A stretch of DNA of 64,000 nucleotides, taken from the NCBI GenBank assembly GCA_003345555.1, contig PRDJ01000010.1:42513-106512 (forward strand). The letters are read 5' to 3'. Both the position numbers and the translations under genes were made by a program. The notes beneath the pieces were generated by a model that did no database searches, was not told the DNA's origin, and saw nothing but the letters and a program-made list of their open reading frames with translations. This document shows positions 51,763-61,260 of this stretch, piece after piece (within the stretch, counting starts at the first letter, position 1; each line of letters begins with the position of its first letter). Source of the DNA: Candidatus Thorarchaeota archaeon (lineage in GTDB: Archaea; Asgardarchaeota; Thorarchaeia; Thorarchaeales; Thorarchaeaceae).

Positions 51763-52308
51763 ATGAGAAAGAGGCGTTTCTGCATGCTTCTTTTGGTAAT
51801 CACGATTACAGGATTGTTTGCCACTGCAGGGATTGTCCTCGCCCTCAATAGTCGTGAGATTGTCCGGGCTGTGGAAGTCCGGAATCCGACCGGATCAAAG
51901 GGCACTGTTTTTGTTGTATTCCGACCCGGTGTCACAGGCTTCAATGAAGACATTGTCAATGCATTCATCCGAGGCTTAATAGCCTCGGATTGGCGAGTCG
52001 AAGTAACAACGAGTTCACAGCAGACTCCAACAAACGTCACAGCATACAACATAATCGTGTTAGGCACCCCAACTAACGGAGGAAAACCACATCAATCGAT
52101 GTTAGATTATCTCGCACGTGTTAACTTCGGAGGAAAGTCGGTCATATTGATTCTCACATCTGGAGGGGACGGACTAGATTCAATGGGCTATTTCAGGGAC
52201 GCAACTATCAATGCAAATGGAACGGTTCTTACTGAGCTTCGTTTCCAGCTTTTTGAAGCGGGTGCAGCAGACAGAGCCTATACTGCCGGAACTGAAGTTG
52301 CAGTATAG
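51763..52308 (+). CDS. Membrane-anchored flavodoxin-like protein
   Basis: A 181-residue protein with an N-terminal membrane helix (CMLLLVITITGLFATAGIVLAL) and a flavodoxin-like fold outside or inside it. The first strand GTVFVVFRPGVTGFNEDIV replaces the usual FMN phosphate loop sequence; YNIIVLGTPTNGGKPH and GKSVILILTSGGDG resemble the later FMN loops. Cofactor binding is therefore uncertain. It follows the CDP-alcohol phosphatidyltransferase gene by 33 bases, in the same direction. Confidence 0.6.
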   Translation: MRKRRFCMLLLVITITGLFATAGIVLALNSREIVRAVEVRNPTGSKGTVFVVFRPGVTGFNEDIVNAFIRGLIASDWRVEVTTSSQQTPTNVTAYNIIVLGTPTNGGKPHQSMLDYLARVNFGGKSVILILTSGGDGLDSMGYFRDATINANGTVLTELRFQLFEAGAADRAYTAGTEVAV

Positions 52309-52384
52309 ACGGTGCGATAGACAGGTCTTATGGCCTTTGACCAATCACCGGCAACAACCTGCGACTAGATCGTAGTGGCTGACA

Positions 52385-53149
52385 CTAACTAGGAGTCTGC
52401 CCCGTCGTGTTCTCTTTCGGACGCTCATACGTCACGATGAACTTCACCTGCTTTGCATCCGGGTTCAGCTTGAGAACATCTGCCGCAACACCGATTTCGG
52501 CGTATTGGACGCCTTCGAGGTAGCGCGTCTCCTTTGGCATCTCTATGGTAATTGTCTCTTTTGAAGCGGAGACAGTATACTTGTCATTTGGAATGCCGGG
52601 TATTCTTCTCTTGATGACAGCCATGATTTTCTGATTCGGATCTCGCACCATCTCTTTCACGGTCACATCGAAGACCAGAGTCTTTCCCGCTAGAGGCGGA
52701 TTGAAGTCCACTCTCAACTGCCGTCCGAGGTCAGCGGTAATGGTTCCTTGTTCGTTGCCAACTTTCACTTGTTCTCCTTTTGCCGGACGTACTCCAGACT
52801 TCAGAATCTTCGCACGAGGAATCAGTTTGAGCTTCTTTGGGTCTCTTATTCCCGCACCCTTCTCTGGGGGGATTTCGACAGTCTTGCTTTCACCAACCTT
52901 CATGCCGACGAGCTGCTCCTCAAGTGCTGGAAGCAGCCATTTCCATCCGATGGCGACTAGCATAGGCTCGTAACGGTCGTTTTCCTTGAACAACCCCTCC
53001 TTTTTTGCGACTTCCTCCAAAGTAAGATCGAAAATCCGTCCGTCATCCTTTGTTCTAGCTACATAATCGATGTATATCAGATTGCCATCACTGACTACGT
53101 CTGCGTTACCTTGGGGAGTCTCGCCTTTTCGGCTTGCTTTCTCAGCCAT
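52385..53149 (-). CDS. FKBP-type peptidyl-prolyl isomerase (SlyD-like)
   Basis: A cytoplasmic protein of 254 residues. The FKBP core contains IYIDYVARTKDDGRIFD, MLVAIGWKWLLPALEEQLVGMKVGESKTVEIPPEKGAG, and an inserted IF flap domain (GEQVKVGNEQGTITAD to FNPPLAGKTLVFDV). The remaining 85 residues form a C-terminal domain seen in archaeal long FKBPs. It is a folding helper; a second FKBP-like domain sits in the exported protein at 6066. Confidence 0.93.
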   Translation of the reverse strand: MAEKASRKGETPQGNADVVSDGNLIYIDYVARTKDDGRIFDLTLEEVAKKEGLFKENDRYEPMLVAIGWKWLLPALEEQLVGMKVGESKTVEIPPEKGAGIRDPKKLKLIPRAKILKSGVRPAKGEQVKVGNEQGTITADLGRQLRVDFNPPLAGKTLVFDVTVKEMVRDPNQKIMAVIKRRIPGIPNDKYTVSASKETITIEMPKETRYLEGVQYAEIGVAADVLKLNPDAKQVKFIVTYERPKENTTGQTPS

Positions 53150-53210
53150 CTCGATTCCTTCGTTTTACTCAAGGTTGGATTCTGGAGGTCTAATTCTACT
53201 GTTCATAAAA

Positions 53211-53810
53211 TCATTTCCGTTGAGGCGGCAGTACTCCCCTGAGGACATGTATTTCCTCGAAAAAGAGATGCTCCTGAAGTTCGTCGCTGACTGTCAATCC
53301 ATGACCTTCCATTGCAGTCCAGACTCGTTTGACATCACCGAGAGACGAGACAACGACATAGATGGACCCCGCTGGGAGAATGTGCCCTGCCGCTTGATGA
53401 ACGAATTCAACTGCCAGTTCCGTTCCAACGCCTCCCCCTACCAATGCATGATCAAGTTCCGTTCTGAAACCGTCGCTTGGCAGATACGGTGGATTGAATG
53501 CCAGAGCTGAGAAACGGGCGGATGAGCAGATTGATGTCAAGAGATCGGACTGGATGATTGAGCACCTTTCCTCCAAGCCATTCCTTCTTGCATTCTGAAT
53601 GGTGTTTTGGACAGCGGCTATCGAAATGTCTGAGCCTATGACCAATCGGGCTGTTCTTGCTGCATTCAGAGTAATCAGTCCAGTTCCACAACCAACCTCC
53701 AGAAATGTGTCGTGTGGCCGAAGGGCGATTGCCCCGAGGAGGAGGTATGTATCTTCGGATGGCGGATAGACACCCGAGCCAACTGTGATATCAAGAACCT
53801 CGTCTTTCAT
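53211..53810 (-). CDS. HemK2/Mtq2-like glutamine methyltransferase
   Basis: A 199-residue class I methyltransferase with motif I LEVGCGTGLITLNA and the N6A/Gln-specific FNPPYLPSD. In archaea and eukaryotes this enzyme methylates the GGQ glutamine of the release factor with Trm112 as partner. A Trm112-like gene is at 10085. It overlaps ksgA by four bases in the conserved order ksgA-hemK. Confidence 0.9.
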   Translation of the reverse strand: MKDEVLDITVGSGVYPPSEDTYLLLGAIALRPHDTFLEVGCGTGLITLNAARTARLVIGSDISIAAVQNTIQNARRNGLEERCSIIQSDLLTSICSSARFSALAFNPPYLPSDGFRTELDHALVGGGVGTELAVEFVHQAAGHILPAGSIYVVVSSLGDVKRVWTAMEGHGLTVSDELQEHLFFEEIHVLRGVLPPQRK

Positions 53811-54673
53811 TTCGGATTGCTCCTTGGATCGCGGAGCATTCCGTCCTCAATCGTCTCGAATACAGAGTCGGAGAGCGTGACGAGCTCATCCAAACTCAAC
53901 TCCCTCAGGCGCTCATTTCCACTCAGACCGCCCTGACATCTCTTGATGAGCTTCTCCGAGGTCTCATCATCGTAACGGAGATTCCGAAACCAGATTTTCA
54001 AGGCTTTTCGAATTTGCTTGTTCGGGTATGAGTAAATACCCCGTATCAACCAGTGGAATACTGTATCATCAAGAGCAAAGGAACCTGACGTGCGTGGTGT
54101 CATTCTTACTACTGTTGAATCGACCTTGGGCACAGGATAGAATTCCTTGGCTTGGACATTTCTTACTCTTTCAACGTGAGCCCTGTAAGTAACTTCAATC
54201 GTCAGACGCGAGTAGTCGCGCGAACCTGCCGGGGATAGGAGGCGTTCCGCGAATTCCTTCTGGTACATGAGTACCGCGCTCTCGAACCGCAACTCGTCAA
54301 GTAGCCTGAACGTAATAGGGGAGGATATGCTATATGGCAAGTTGGCTACAACCTTGTTGGCCGCCGGCAATCTGACGTCCAAGGCGTCTCCTTCGATGAC
54401 CTCGAGGTTTTCAGACTCTCCCAGCAGGTCTCTAAGAGCGATAGCAAGGGTCTTCTCTTTCTCGATAACGTAGATCTTGCGCACACGCGGCACAATGCGC
54501 CGTGTCAGAGTCCCCAGACCCCCTCCAATCTCTAGGACTGTATCATCAATGCTGAGGTGCGCTGCAATTACGATTTCCTCTGCAATCGAGCCGTTGATGA
54601 GAAAGCTCTGGCCGAGAGTCTTCTTGGGTTTAATGCCGTACTTAGCAAGCAGGGACTTTACGCTTTCTGACAA
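53807..54673 (-). CDS. rsmA: 16S rRNA adenine dimethyltransferase KsgA/Dim1
   Basis: A protein of 288 residues that dimethylates two adjacent adenines in the 3'-terminal helix of small-subunit rRNA. KPKKTLGQSFLINGSIAEEI is the family start, LEIGGGLGTLTR binds SAM, and NLPYSISSPI is the catalytic motif. The C-terminal helical domain is present. The enzyme also acts as a late assembly checkpoint. It is preceded by DUF655 and rpoF in the usual archaeal gene order. Confidence 0.95.
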   Translation of the reverse strand: MSESVKSLLAKYGIKPKKTLGQSFLINGSIAEEIVIAAHLSIDDTVLEIGGGLGTLTRRIVPRVRKIYVIEKEKTLAIALRDLLGESENLEVIEGDALDVRLPAANKVVANLPYSISSPITFRLLDELRFESAVLMYQKEFAERLLSPAGSRDYSRLTIEVTYRAHVERVRNVQAKEFYPVPKVDSTVVRMTPRTSGSFALDDTVFHWLIRGIYSYPNKQIRKALKIWFRNLRYDDETSEKLIKRCQGGLSGNERLRELSLDELVTLSDSVFETIEDGMLRDPRSNPK

Positions 54674-54698
54674 GAGAGGTCACCAACGCCATGGCCAC

Positions 54699-55292
54699 TC
54701 ATCTGTCGGGTTGTTCCTCGTTTCTAGGAGGAGGTCTGATGAAAAGCCACCGTCTGGTTTCCTCACCTAGCTCTGTAATGATTCTAGCTGTGACGGCTTT
54801 CTTAGGATTCTGCAGTTTCGTGCGGGCGGATATATCATCAAAGCTCTTGAACGGCTCTTTCTTCCTCTCTTCAAGAATAGCCCACATAAGGGTCTGCCCG
54901 ACTCCTGGAAGCAGCTGCAGTGAGTGCATTCTCGTGGTTAGTGGTTGTGCTTCGTTGAAGAACTGAACGAACCTACTCTCGTGCTTTGTGACGATGATTT
55001 CCACAACCAAGGGCAGTTCAGCTAGACTCTCAGGAGTTAGGTCTTCATACACGAGGCGGCGTTTGACATATTCTATCTTGCCGGTGTTTGTCTTTTGAAT
55101 GGCCACTCGTTCCTGTGAATGCGTCCTTGTGCCTGCTGCTGGTACGAGCTCCAGCAGGGTGAAGTGAGATTCGCCAACAGCTTGTATGACAGTCTCTCCT
55201 CTTGTACGAGAGGCACGAAGATGCAGCTTGGGCGGGACGACTGCCAGGACATATGCATGGGTCTCTGACAATCTGGCTTGGGCTCCATCCAT
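54699..55292 (-). CDS. DUF655 helix-hairpin-helix protein
   Basis: A 197-residue protein: an N-terminal OB-like beta region (AYVLAVVPPKL; EYVKRRLVYEDL) and a C-terminal helix-hairpin-helix LQLLPGVGQTLMWAILEERKK followed by FKSFDDISART. Its fixed place between rpoF and ksgA in archaea points to an RNA-related role, still undetermined. Nothing unusual in length. Confidence 0.88.
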   Translation of the reverse strand: MDGAQARLSETHAYVLAVVPPKLHLRASRTRGETVIQAVGESHFTLLELVPAAGTRTHSQERVAIQKTNTGKIEYVKRRLVYEDLTPESLAELPLVVEIIVTKHESRFVQFFNEAQPLTTRMHSLQLLPGVGQTLMWAILEERKKEPFKSFDDISARTKLQNPKKAVTARIITELGEETRRWLFIRPPPRNEEQPDR

Positions 55293-55410
55293 CTGATTTC
55301 TCTCCTGTCACGAACAAGCTGCATTGCGCTTAACAAATGCGATTTGCGATAAAAACCAATCGGGAAGTGAGGAAGAATGTGCGTGTTCAGCGGATAATCG
55401 TGATGGGCGC

Positions 55411-55755
55411 TTATGCCTTTTCAGCTCTACTCTTTTCGACCAAATCAACAATCTCAGCTATCTGTTCATCCGTCACCGAGCTTGACCTCGCATCAAGTAT
55501 CGTCCTCATCTCTTCACGAGTAACAGGTGCGATATTGACTACCTGAACAGCCAGAGACCTAGTGATGTTGTACGTCTTCATGAGCTTCTCAATCACCTTT
55601 GCTGCCACTGCGGGCGGCATCTTGGAAAACGCATTTGCGTGTTCAAGTGTGATTGACTGCTGGAAGGAGAGTTCACCTTCTTTTGCACGCTTGCTAAGGA
55701 CCTTCTTTACTTGAGGAAGACTGATTTCCTCCTCACTAATGATCTCCTTGGGCAT
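55411..55755 (-). CDS. rpoF: RNA polymerase subunit Rpo4 (RpoF, Rpb4)
   Basis: A 114-residue helical protein that pairs with Rpo7 to form the polymerase stalk. ISLPQVKKVLSKR, the SFQQSITLEHANAFSKM segment and the C-terminal HRDC-like helices (TREEMRTILDARSSSVTDEQI) are typical. It lies 10 bases after eL21 and before DUF655. Confidence 0.93.
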   Translation of the reverse strand: MPKEIISEEEISLPQVKKVLSKRAKEGELSFQQSITLEHANAFSKMPPAVAAKVIEKLMKTYNITRSLAVQVVNIAPVTREEMRTILDARSSSVTDEQIAEIVDLVEKSRAEKA

Positions 55756-55765
55756 GTCCTAACAC

Positions 55766-56062
55766 TCAGCCTCTGCTTGGTCGAATGTGTTCAGGTCTCA
55801 GAATAAGGGTTCTCATGGCCTTGCCTACCGGCACATCAACGACGACCGCCCTGCCTCTCTTAGCACTTATAACACCCGATCTGCCTTGGTATCTACGATG
55901 CGGCATTCCTTTGTGAAAGCTCGGGTTGATGACTATGTTGACTCGCTGCCCAACCTCATACTCTCTGAGTATGGTACTGAGAGGAGTGATACCTCGCGTG
56001 CGAACGTTCTTGCTCATTAGGCCGCGCGTCCGAGCACGGTAGCCATGACTCTTCTTGACCAT
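55766..56062 (-). CDS. rpl21e: Ribosomal protein eL21
   Basis: A 98-residue large-subunit protein: MVKKSHGYRARTRGLMSKNVR, VGQRVNIVINPSFHKGMPHRRYQGRSG and a final RPEHIRPSRG. The SH3-like fold is complete. It leads the eL21-rpoF-DUF655-ksgA-hemK run, one of the most stable archaeal operons. Confidence 0.96.
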   Translation of the reverse strand: MVKKSHGYRARTRGLMSKNVRTRGITPLSTILREYEVGQRVNIVINPSFHKGMPHRRYQGRSGVISAKRGRAVVVDVPVGKAMRTLILRPEHIRPSRG

Positions 56063-56154
56063 GGAGCATCATCCCGCTTGCTGTTGTACCTCAGCTTACC
56101 AAAAGTCGAGGGCACGGTATAGCCGAATTCCACAGAGAGCCCTTTGGTGAACAC

Positions 56155-57531
56155 TTAAGCATTATGGTCCGTTTCCGGGCCATGTATTGAAAGTACCGTC
56201 AGTTCGACGCACACGCACCCCGAATGCAAGATTTCGGACAATGAGGGAGTAGTCCTGCCGTTGTCTCCAGAGATAAGTTCCTTAACATAGGTTCCTCCTT
56301 GAACCTTGAAAGTTCCCTGTATGAGACCGTTGTCTGTGCTGGTGAGTTGTACTTCGTACACCCACTTCTTTCTAACAAGATCTCTCCTACGATGTGATAC
56401 ACGAGTCGGAGTCCTCTGATTTATCTCCACACCCGAGAGACCAGTTTCGGCTTCGCGCAGAGCCTCATCAGTCGGAATCTCGTCAACTCTAATCAGGGCT
56501 AAGTACTCCTTGATATTGTGTGACGCTTCATGCTTTAGTCTCTGTGCGTATTCTCGCTCTGTGTACTGAAGGTCTGAGACTTCTACCTTGCCTGCCGCCT
56601 GCTGATTGATTGTTTGAGTTACAGTGTCAAGATCCAGAGACCGTATCCGGGGTTCGGAGATTTCAACGACAAAAGGGCGGCCCCCGCCTAGCATCAGTGC
56701 GTCGATATCCTCCCTGCCCGCTGCATGGAACTTGAAACGGCTGCCATTTGCAGCGGTTTGAACGGGAATTCCGACATACTCCGAGACAGAGTCGGGATAT
56801 CTCCTGCCCGTGCCGCCACACGATTCACAGCCTTTCCCCCTGCATGCGGTGCAATCCCATCTGCTCTGAGGAATGCCTCTTACGAGCTTCCGATAGCATC
56901 CGTAGACGAATAGCGGGTTGATTTGGAGGTTCAAGGAATCCAATGCCATATCATAGACGATAACAAGCTCAGGACGCTCAAAGTTGGCTTCTCTACCGAG
57001 CGCTCTCTGGGCCTGTTTTCCCAACTCTCGGTTGAGGTCTCCTCTGAGAGGTTCTCCTCGAAGAAGGCCGTGACGTGCTCTCAGCTCGTCTTCCCGCTCT
57101 GCGACGCTCGGTATGGGCGTACATCCGACCAAGAAAGTGTCGAATTCGATGTCTCTTGTCTCCTCAACGATTCTCCCTACTATCGCAGGGATTCTGTCAA
57201 AGATGCTCTCTCCATTGACGAAACAAAGATAACACTTCTCAACTGTATCGTGCTCAATTCCATTCTTGCTGGCGAGAATCCTGGCAGGTTCGAACATTCC
57301 ATTGCCGGCCAGATTGGTGAGAAGTCTCACGCCGCTTTCTCTTTCACCAGACTTCAACAGCTCATCAGCTTTCATCGAAAGCAGGAGCTTAATCGACCTG
57401 CCGCGTTCACGATTCGAGGTACCAGTGCTCAGCCACGCAAACTGACGACCTAAGCACTGATCACAGAGAGGATACTGGCTAAGTAGCTGGTCCGCGACTT
57501 CCAAGGGATCTCTCATTTGTGAATCTCCCAT
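56155..57531 (-). CDS. pus10: tRNA pseudouridine synthase Pus10
   Basis: A protein of 458 residues that makes pseudouridine 54 and 55 in archaeal tRNA. The N-terminal THUMP-like region carries zinc-binding CDQCLGRQFAW and CRGKGCESCGGTG. The catalytic domain includes GREDIDALMLGGGRPFVVEI with the active-site aspartate and LRVDEIP-type strands (ALIRVDEIPTDE). It starts at ATG 57531, or ATG 57516 six codons into the frame. Confidence 0.93.
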   Translation of the reverse strand: MGDSQMRDPLEVADQLLSQYPLCDQCLGRQFAWLSTGTSNRERGRSIKLLLSMKADELLKSGERESGVRLLTNLAGNGMFEPARILASKNGIEHDTVEKCYLCFVNGESIFDRIPAIVGRIVEETRDIEFDTFLVGCTPIPSVAEREDELRARHGLLRGEPLRGDLNRELGKQAQRALGREANFERPELVIVYDMALDSLNLQINPLFVYGCYRKLVRGIPQSRWDCTACRGKGCESCGGTGRRYPDSVSEYVGIPVQTAANGSRFKFHAAGREDIDALMLGGGRPFVVEISEPRIRSLDLDTVTQTINQQAAGKVEVSDLQYTEREYAQRLKHEASHNIKEYLALIRVDEIPTDEALREAETGLSGVEINQRTPTRVSHRRRDLVRKKWVYEVQLTSTDNGLIQGTFKVQGGTYVKELISGDNGRTTPSLSEILHSGCVCVELTVLSIHGPETDHNA

Positions 57532-57553
57532 CTGGCAGGACCTCTCTCTGCCA

Positions 57554-58798
57554 TCAACCGCGGGTATGCCACATAAAGCTGTTCTTCGATATAGGGCTGA
57601 GTTGGCGAATCACCCGGAGACCAAGGCGGATCGCGCGAGGGTCAGTGAGAAGGCTTCTTATGATTCCCCATTGCATATCCATATCGCCTTCTCTTTCGAT
57701 TTTCTGAAGCAGGCCAAGCTCACTCGTTCCTCGTACTAGAACATCCATGCCTTGGTCCGACAGTGACACCAATGCTCTTTGTGCCAGAAACATGGCCCGA
57801 AGGTTACTCATAAACAGAGAGCGCCAGGCCATCTGGTATCGTTCGAGAAACCTCTCTGAACAATCTTTCTCTGAGATTGCCAATGATGCAACCTTGCCTG
57901 CGATAGTTCCGGCCATGCCGCCGATAATCACGCCTCCTCCAGTTGTGGCCTTCACCATTCCCGCAGCGTCTCCTGCCACTAGTATTCCCGACGCGTATGT
58001 CTTTCTGATTGGCATGCCGACAAGAACTGTGCCCCCGAAGGTTCTATCAATCGAAGCTCGTGAGAATCTCTCACTCATGATAGGATGATGTTCAATAACT
58101 GCATTCAAGCGCGTCTTTGCTGCACTGAATGCTGCCAGACCGACTCTTGCTCGGCCATCTCCAAGAGGAATGTTCCATGCAAAGAACCCCGGGGCGACTT
58201 GTCTGCCATAATACATCTCGGCGACATTATCATCAACCTCCGCTCCCCGCATCTCATACTGATAGGCAGGATACTTGTTTGTTCTTGGCACAATTGGCAG
58301 TCCAACCGACTTTGAGAGTCTGCAGACAGCTCCTTCCGCATTGATTACGATAGCGGCGCGATAGTGCTCTGTTGCTCCACCATGTTGTACCGATACTCCG
58401 GTTATCTTGCCATTCTGCATATTCAGTGAACGAACCTGGGCCCCTGTGATGACGACCGCTCCGCTATCTTGAGCCCTGTCCGCAAGCCACATGTCGAACC
58501 TGTGTCTGTCCACAACAACAGCCTCGCGACGACCCCGCTCGATTAGCAGAGAGTTGCCCGAGGGTGAATAGACTCTTGCTCCGCGTACCGTGTTCAGAAT
58601 CACATCTTGAGGCGGCTTTAGTCCGAGTGACCTTAGACCTGACAGGCTAAGAAGGCCTGCGCAGTGGTCCGGTTCTCCAATGCTGCGATGTTCTTCAAGA
58701 ACAATTACATCGTGACCGTTCCCTGCTATTGTGGCTGCAGCAAGCAAACCGGCTGGTCCTGCACCTACAACAATGGCATCGTGGTCTAGACTCGTCAT
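57554..58798 (-). CDS. Geranylgeranyl reductase family flavoprotein
   Basis: A protein of 414 residues. N-terminal FAD-binding GAGPAGLLAAATIAGNG, the family CAGLLS loop with its active-site-region cysteine (EPDHCAGLLSLSG) and GDAAGMVKATTGGGV. Members hydrogenate the isoprenoid chains of archaeal ether lipids or related isoprenoids. ATG 58798 begins MTSLDHDAIVVGAGPAG; the longer frame reaches into the divergent pth2 gene and is rejected. Confidence 0.9.
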   Translation of the reverse strand: MTSLDHDAIVVGAGPAGLLAAATIAGNGHDVIVLEEHRSIGEPDHCAGLLSLSGLRSLGLKPPQDVILNTVRGARVYSPSGNSLLIERGRREAVVVDRHRFDMWLADRAQDSGAVVITGAQVRSLNMQNGKITGVSVQHGGATEHYRAAIVINAEGAVCRLSKSVGLPIVPRTNKYPAYQYEMRGAEVDDNVAEMYYGRQVAPGFFAWNIPLGDGRARVGLAAFSAAKTRLNAVIEHHPIMSERFSRASIDRTFGGTVLVGMPIRKTYASGILVAGDAAGMVKATTGGGVIIGGMAGTIAGKVASLAISEKDCSERFLERYQMAWRSLFMSNLRAMFLAQRALVSLSDQGMDVLVRGTSELGLLQKIEREGDMDMQWGIIRSLLTDPRAIRLGLRVIRQLSPISKNSFMWHTRG

Positions 58799-58864
58799 CG
58801 CATCTAGTAGAGCTACTAGCACCTTTTTATCTGTCGTCTTACTTGGCTCCACAGTGATAACCAG

Positions 58865-59245
58865 ATGGCAGCCAACGCGACGCCTAGGCTCTTCAGATAC
58901 AAACAGGTAATTGCAGTGAGAACTGACTTGGATATGAGCCGAGGGAAGATTGCAGTTCAGGTGGCACATGGCGCTCTGAGCGCTGCAGAGCGTGCAAGAG
59001 TCACTCGTCAGGATGTCTGGAAGGCCTGGTTGGATGAGGGACAGAAGAAGGTTGCCGTGAAAGTTGCATCAGAGAAGGATCTGCTGGATCTGAAACGTCT
59101 AGCCGTCGTTCACAGGCTGCCAAATGCGTTGATTCGGGACGCGGGGATGACCGAGCTTCCACCCGGTACAATCACGGTTGTTGGAATTGGTCCTGCCCTT
59201 TCCGAGGAAATCGACAAGGTGACTGGCAGTCTCAAGCTGCTTTGA
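58865..59245 (+). CDS. pth2: Peptidyl-tRNA hydrolase Pth2
   Basis: A protein of 126 residues that frees tRNA from prematurely released peptidyl-tRNA. YKQVIAVRTDLDMSRGKIAVQVAHGA holds the active site, followed by KVAVKVASEKDLLDL and the AGMTELPPGTITVVGIGPA end. It is the archaeal/eukaryotic Pth2 type. The start ATG 58865 gives the usual length. The truD gene follows after nine bases. Confidence 0.95.
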   Translation: MAANATPRLFRYKQVIAVRTDLDMSRGKIAVQVAHGALSAAERARVTRQDVWKAWLDEGQKKVAVKVASEKDLLDLKRLAVVHRLPNALIRDAGMTELPPGTITVVGIGPALSEEIDKVTGSLKLL

Positions 59246-59254
59246 GGGAATGCA

Positions 59255-60601
59255 GTGCAGCCCGCACATCCTCTTGAACAGAGCATCGGCATGGAGTTCT
59301 ACTGCACCGACACTCCCGGCATCGGTGGGCGTCTTAGAAGTCGTTTCGAGGACTTTGTGGTTGAGGAAATCACGCCAACAGGTAACATCTTGGAAGTGAA
59401 AGAGTGGCCGACTGAGGCCATGGTCGGTGAGAAAGAACCTATCCAAGGTACGCCATCCAAGTATGTCCAGCTCACTGTCCAGAAGATGGGTCTGTCTACT
59501 CTGGACCTAGCGACTATTGTGGCCGCTGCCACAAAGGTTCCGAGGCATCTGGTGAGCTATGCTGGCCTCAAAGACAAACGGGCTGTTACAGTACAAGTAA
59601 TGTCTCTGCCTGCACATGCATTCAAATCGTTGGAGCAGACTCATCTATCAAGAATTGCAATCCGTGCTCCTCAGTATGTTCGTCGCCCAGTAAGAGTTGG
59701 CGATTTATGGGGTAACCGTTTCACCGTGTTGCTTAGAGGTATGGAAGCCGACTGTAACACTGCACTTGCCTTGGCCGATTCTCTTGGGCGTCAATCGATA
59801 CTCAACTACTTTGGAGTGCAGAGGTTTGGTGTCACTAGACCGTTCACATACCTCATAGGAAAGTCATTGGTGAAGAAAGACTACGATGGAGCGGTCCGAA
59901 TGATGCTCTCAAGAGTGATTCCCGAAGAGCAAGTCGAGTCGGTCGAGAGGCAACTAGGGGCAGCTGAGGACTTGGCTCCCGAAGAGGTTTCTTCAGACTC
60001 GTCGTCAAATGGGGTGTTGTACGAACGGGCAGTAGCACAATATCTTGCTAAGCATCCGGGTGACTACTTTGGAGCCATGACCAAGGTCGCTCCCCGGGTC
60101 TTAACAATTCTAGTACATTCGTATCAATCCTACCTGTTTAACCGATTGATAAGTCTGCGTGCAAAGAATGGCCTATCGATCCATGAGCCAGAGCCCGGCG
60201 ATTTCTTAATTCAGCTTGACCAGACACACTCGGGAAGAGACTCTTGGTTGTTTGTCACCGAGCGAAAACTTGAGGAATGCAGGAGATTGGTTGAGTCGGG
60301 CAGTCATGGCCTTGCAGCTCCCGTGCCCGGATACTCAACCAAGATACCGCCATCCAGACAATCAGATTTGCTGAAGCAGATTCTGAGGGCAGAGGGCCTC
60401 TACCTGAGGGAGTTCAGAAACGTTCAGGTGAGGTCGTTAGATTCGCCCGGCGGTCTACACCTGGTGTCAATCCAGCCAATTGGGATGAAGGCACAATGCG
60501 ATGGTGACTGCCTCATGCTTAGATTCAGTCTCAGAAAAGGTTCCTACGCCACTGTTGTTCTTCGTGAACTAATGAAGGCCGATCCAACGGGCCTTGCCTA
60601 G
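59255..60601 (+). CDS. truD: tRNA pseudouridine(13) synthase TruD
   Basis: A protein of 448 residues. The catalytic motif is YAGLKDKRAVTVQ; FEDFVVEEI is the N-terminal signature and NYFGVQRFG and NRFTVLLRG follow. A TRUD insertion domain is present in the middle. Start GTG 59255 with GAGGGA upstream, just after pth2; both are tRNA-related and probably co-transcribed. The 3' end overlaps the convergent gene by four bases. Confidence 0.95.
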   Translation: MQPAHPLEQSIGMEFYCTDTPGIGGRLRSRFEDFVVEEITPTGNILEVKEWPTEAMVGEKEPIQGTPSKYVQLTVQKMGLSTLDLATIVAAATKVPRHLVSYAGLKDKRAVTVQVMSLPAHAFKSLEQTHLSRIAIRAPQYVRRPVRVGDLWGNRFTVLLRGMEADCNTALALADSLGRQSILNYFGVQRFGVTRPFTYLIGKSLVKKDYDGAVRMMLSRVIPEEQVESVERQLGAAEDLAPEEVSSDSSSNGVLYERAVAQYLAKHPGDYFGAMTKVAPRVLTILVHSYQSYLFNRLISLRAKNGLSIHEPEPGDFLIQLDQTHSGRDSWLFVTERKLEECRRLVESGSHGLAAPVPGYSTKIPPSRQSDLLKQILRAEGLYLREFRNVQVRSLDSPGGLHLVSIQPIGMKAQCDGDCLMLRFSLRKGSYATVVLRELMKADPTGLA

Positions 60602-61185
60602 CGTCTGGCTTGTCTTCGAGTGAAGTCCTTCATCCTCTGCTCGAAATCATCGGATGACGCCTTTGACTTCTTGGGGGTTCCTTCCTCTTGGTACTGGAAT
60701 ATCGCCTGCTCTTCCATGACTGCAGTCACGATTCGTCTCAGGTCTTCGAGAGAGTATCCAATCCTGGGTCTGTCCTCTGCGCGGAGCATGACTACATTCT
60801 CCCTCGATCCGTCCGGAAGATACAGACTATTCACGCCGGTCTCAATTGCTGGATGAATGAGCTCCCTCACGAGTTTCCTGAGATTGGCTGGCCGTTCAAG
60901 AATAACAACTTCACCGTATGTTGCTCTCAATTCCTCAAGCAGGTCAGGCAGTGATAGTAGGATGTCCCTGCCTTTCTTATTGACAACCAGAACAAGCCTG
61001 CTTGATACGTTTAGAGCCCCGAAGAGGGTGAGGTCCTCAATGGCCGGGAACTGCTCTTGTCGTGTGAGAATCCATTTCGAGAAATCGACATCGAATTGAG
61101 TTATCTGTCCGCTGTCGAGTTTCTTTTGGCAATCAGAGCACAAGATGTCAGAATCAAGGTCGGCTACGCACACTGGCAGATGCAT
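60598..61185 (-). CDS. Zinc-finger and KH-like RNA-binding protein (archaeal NusA-like)
   Basis: A protein of 195 residues from ATG 61185. The N-terminus has a cysteine cluster (CVADLDSDILCSDCQKKLDSG). A KH-like region follows (LTLFGALNVSSRLVLVVNKKG; LRKLVRELIHPAIETGVNSLYLPDGS) and then a charged helical tail. The layout is that of an archaea-specific family whose members are described as transcription-elongation or RNA-binding proteins; I cannot assign a more precise role. It lies between alba and truD. Confidence 0.55.
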   Translation of the reverse strand: MHLPVCVADLDSDILCSDCQKKLDSGQITQFDVDFSKWILTRQEQFPAIEDLTLFGALNVSSRLVLVVNKKGRDILLSLPDLLEELRATYGEVVILERPANLRKLVRELIHPAIETGVNSLYLPDGSRENVVMLRAEDRPRIGYSLEDLRRIVTAVMEEQAIFQYQEEGTPKKSKASSDDFEQRMKDFTRRQARR

Positions 61186-61260
61186 TATAGGATTCCTCGC
61201 CCATGGAGTGCGCCAAGTGTGGCCGGCTTCCAGGCGAGGATCATGCAATACTCAAGTTAC

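Noticed and set aside
58799..58969. N-terminal extension of the geranylgeranyl reductase frame
   Set aside because: Overlaps the divergent pth2 gene and precedes the flavin-binding start of the family without resemblance.
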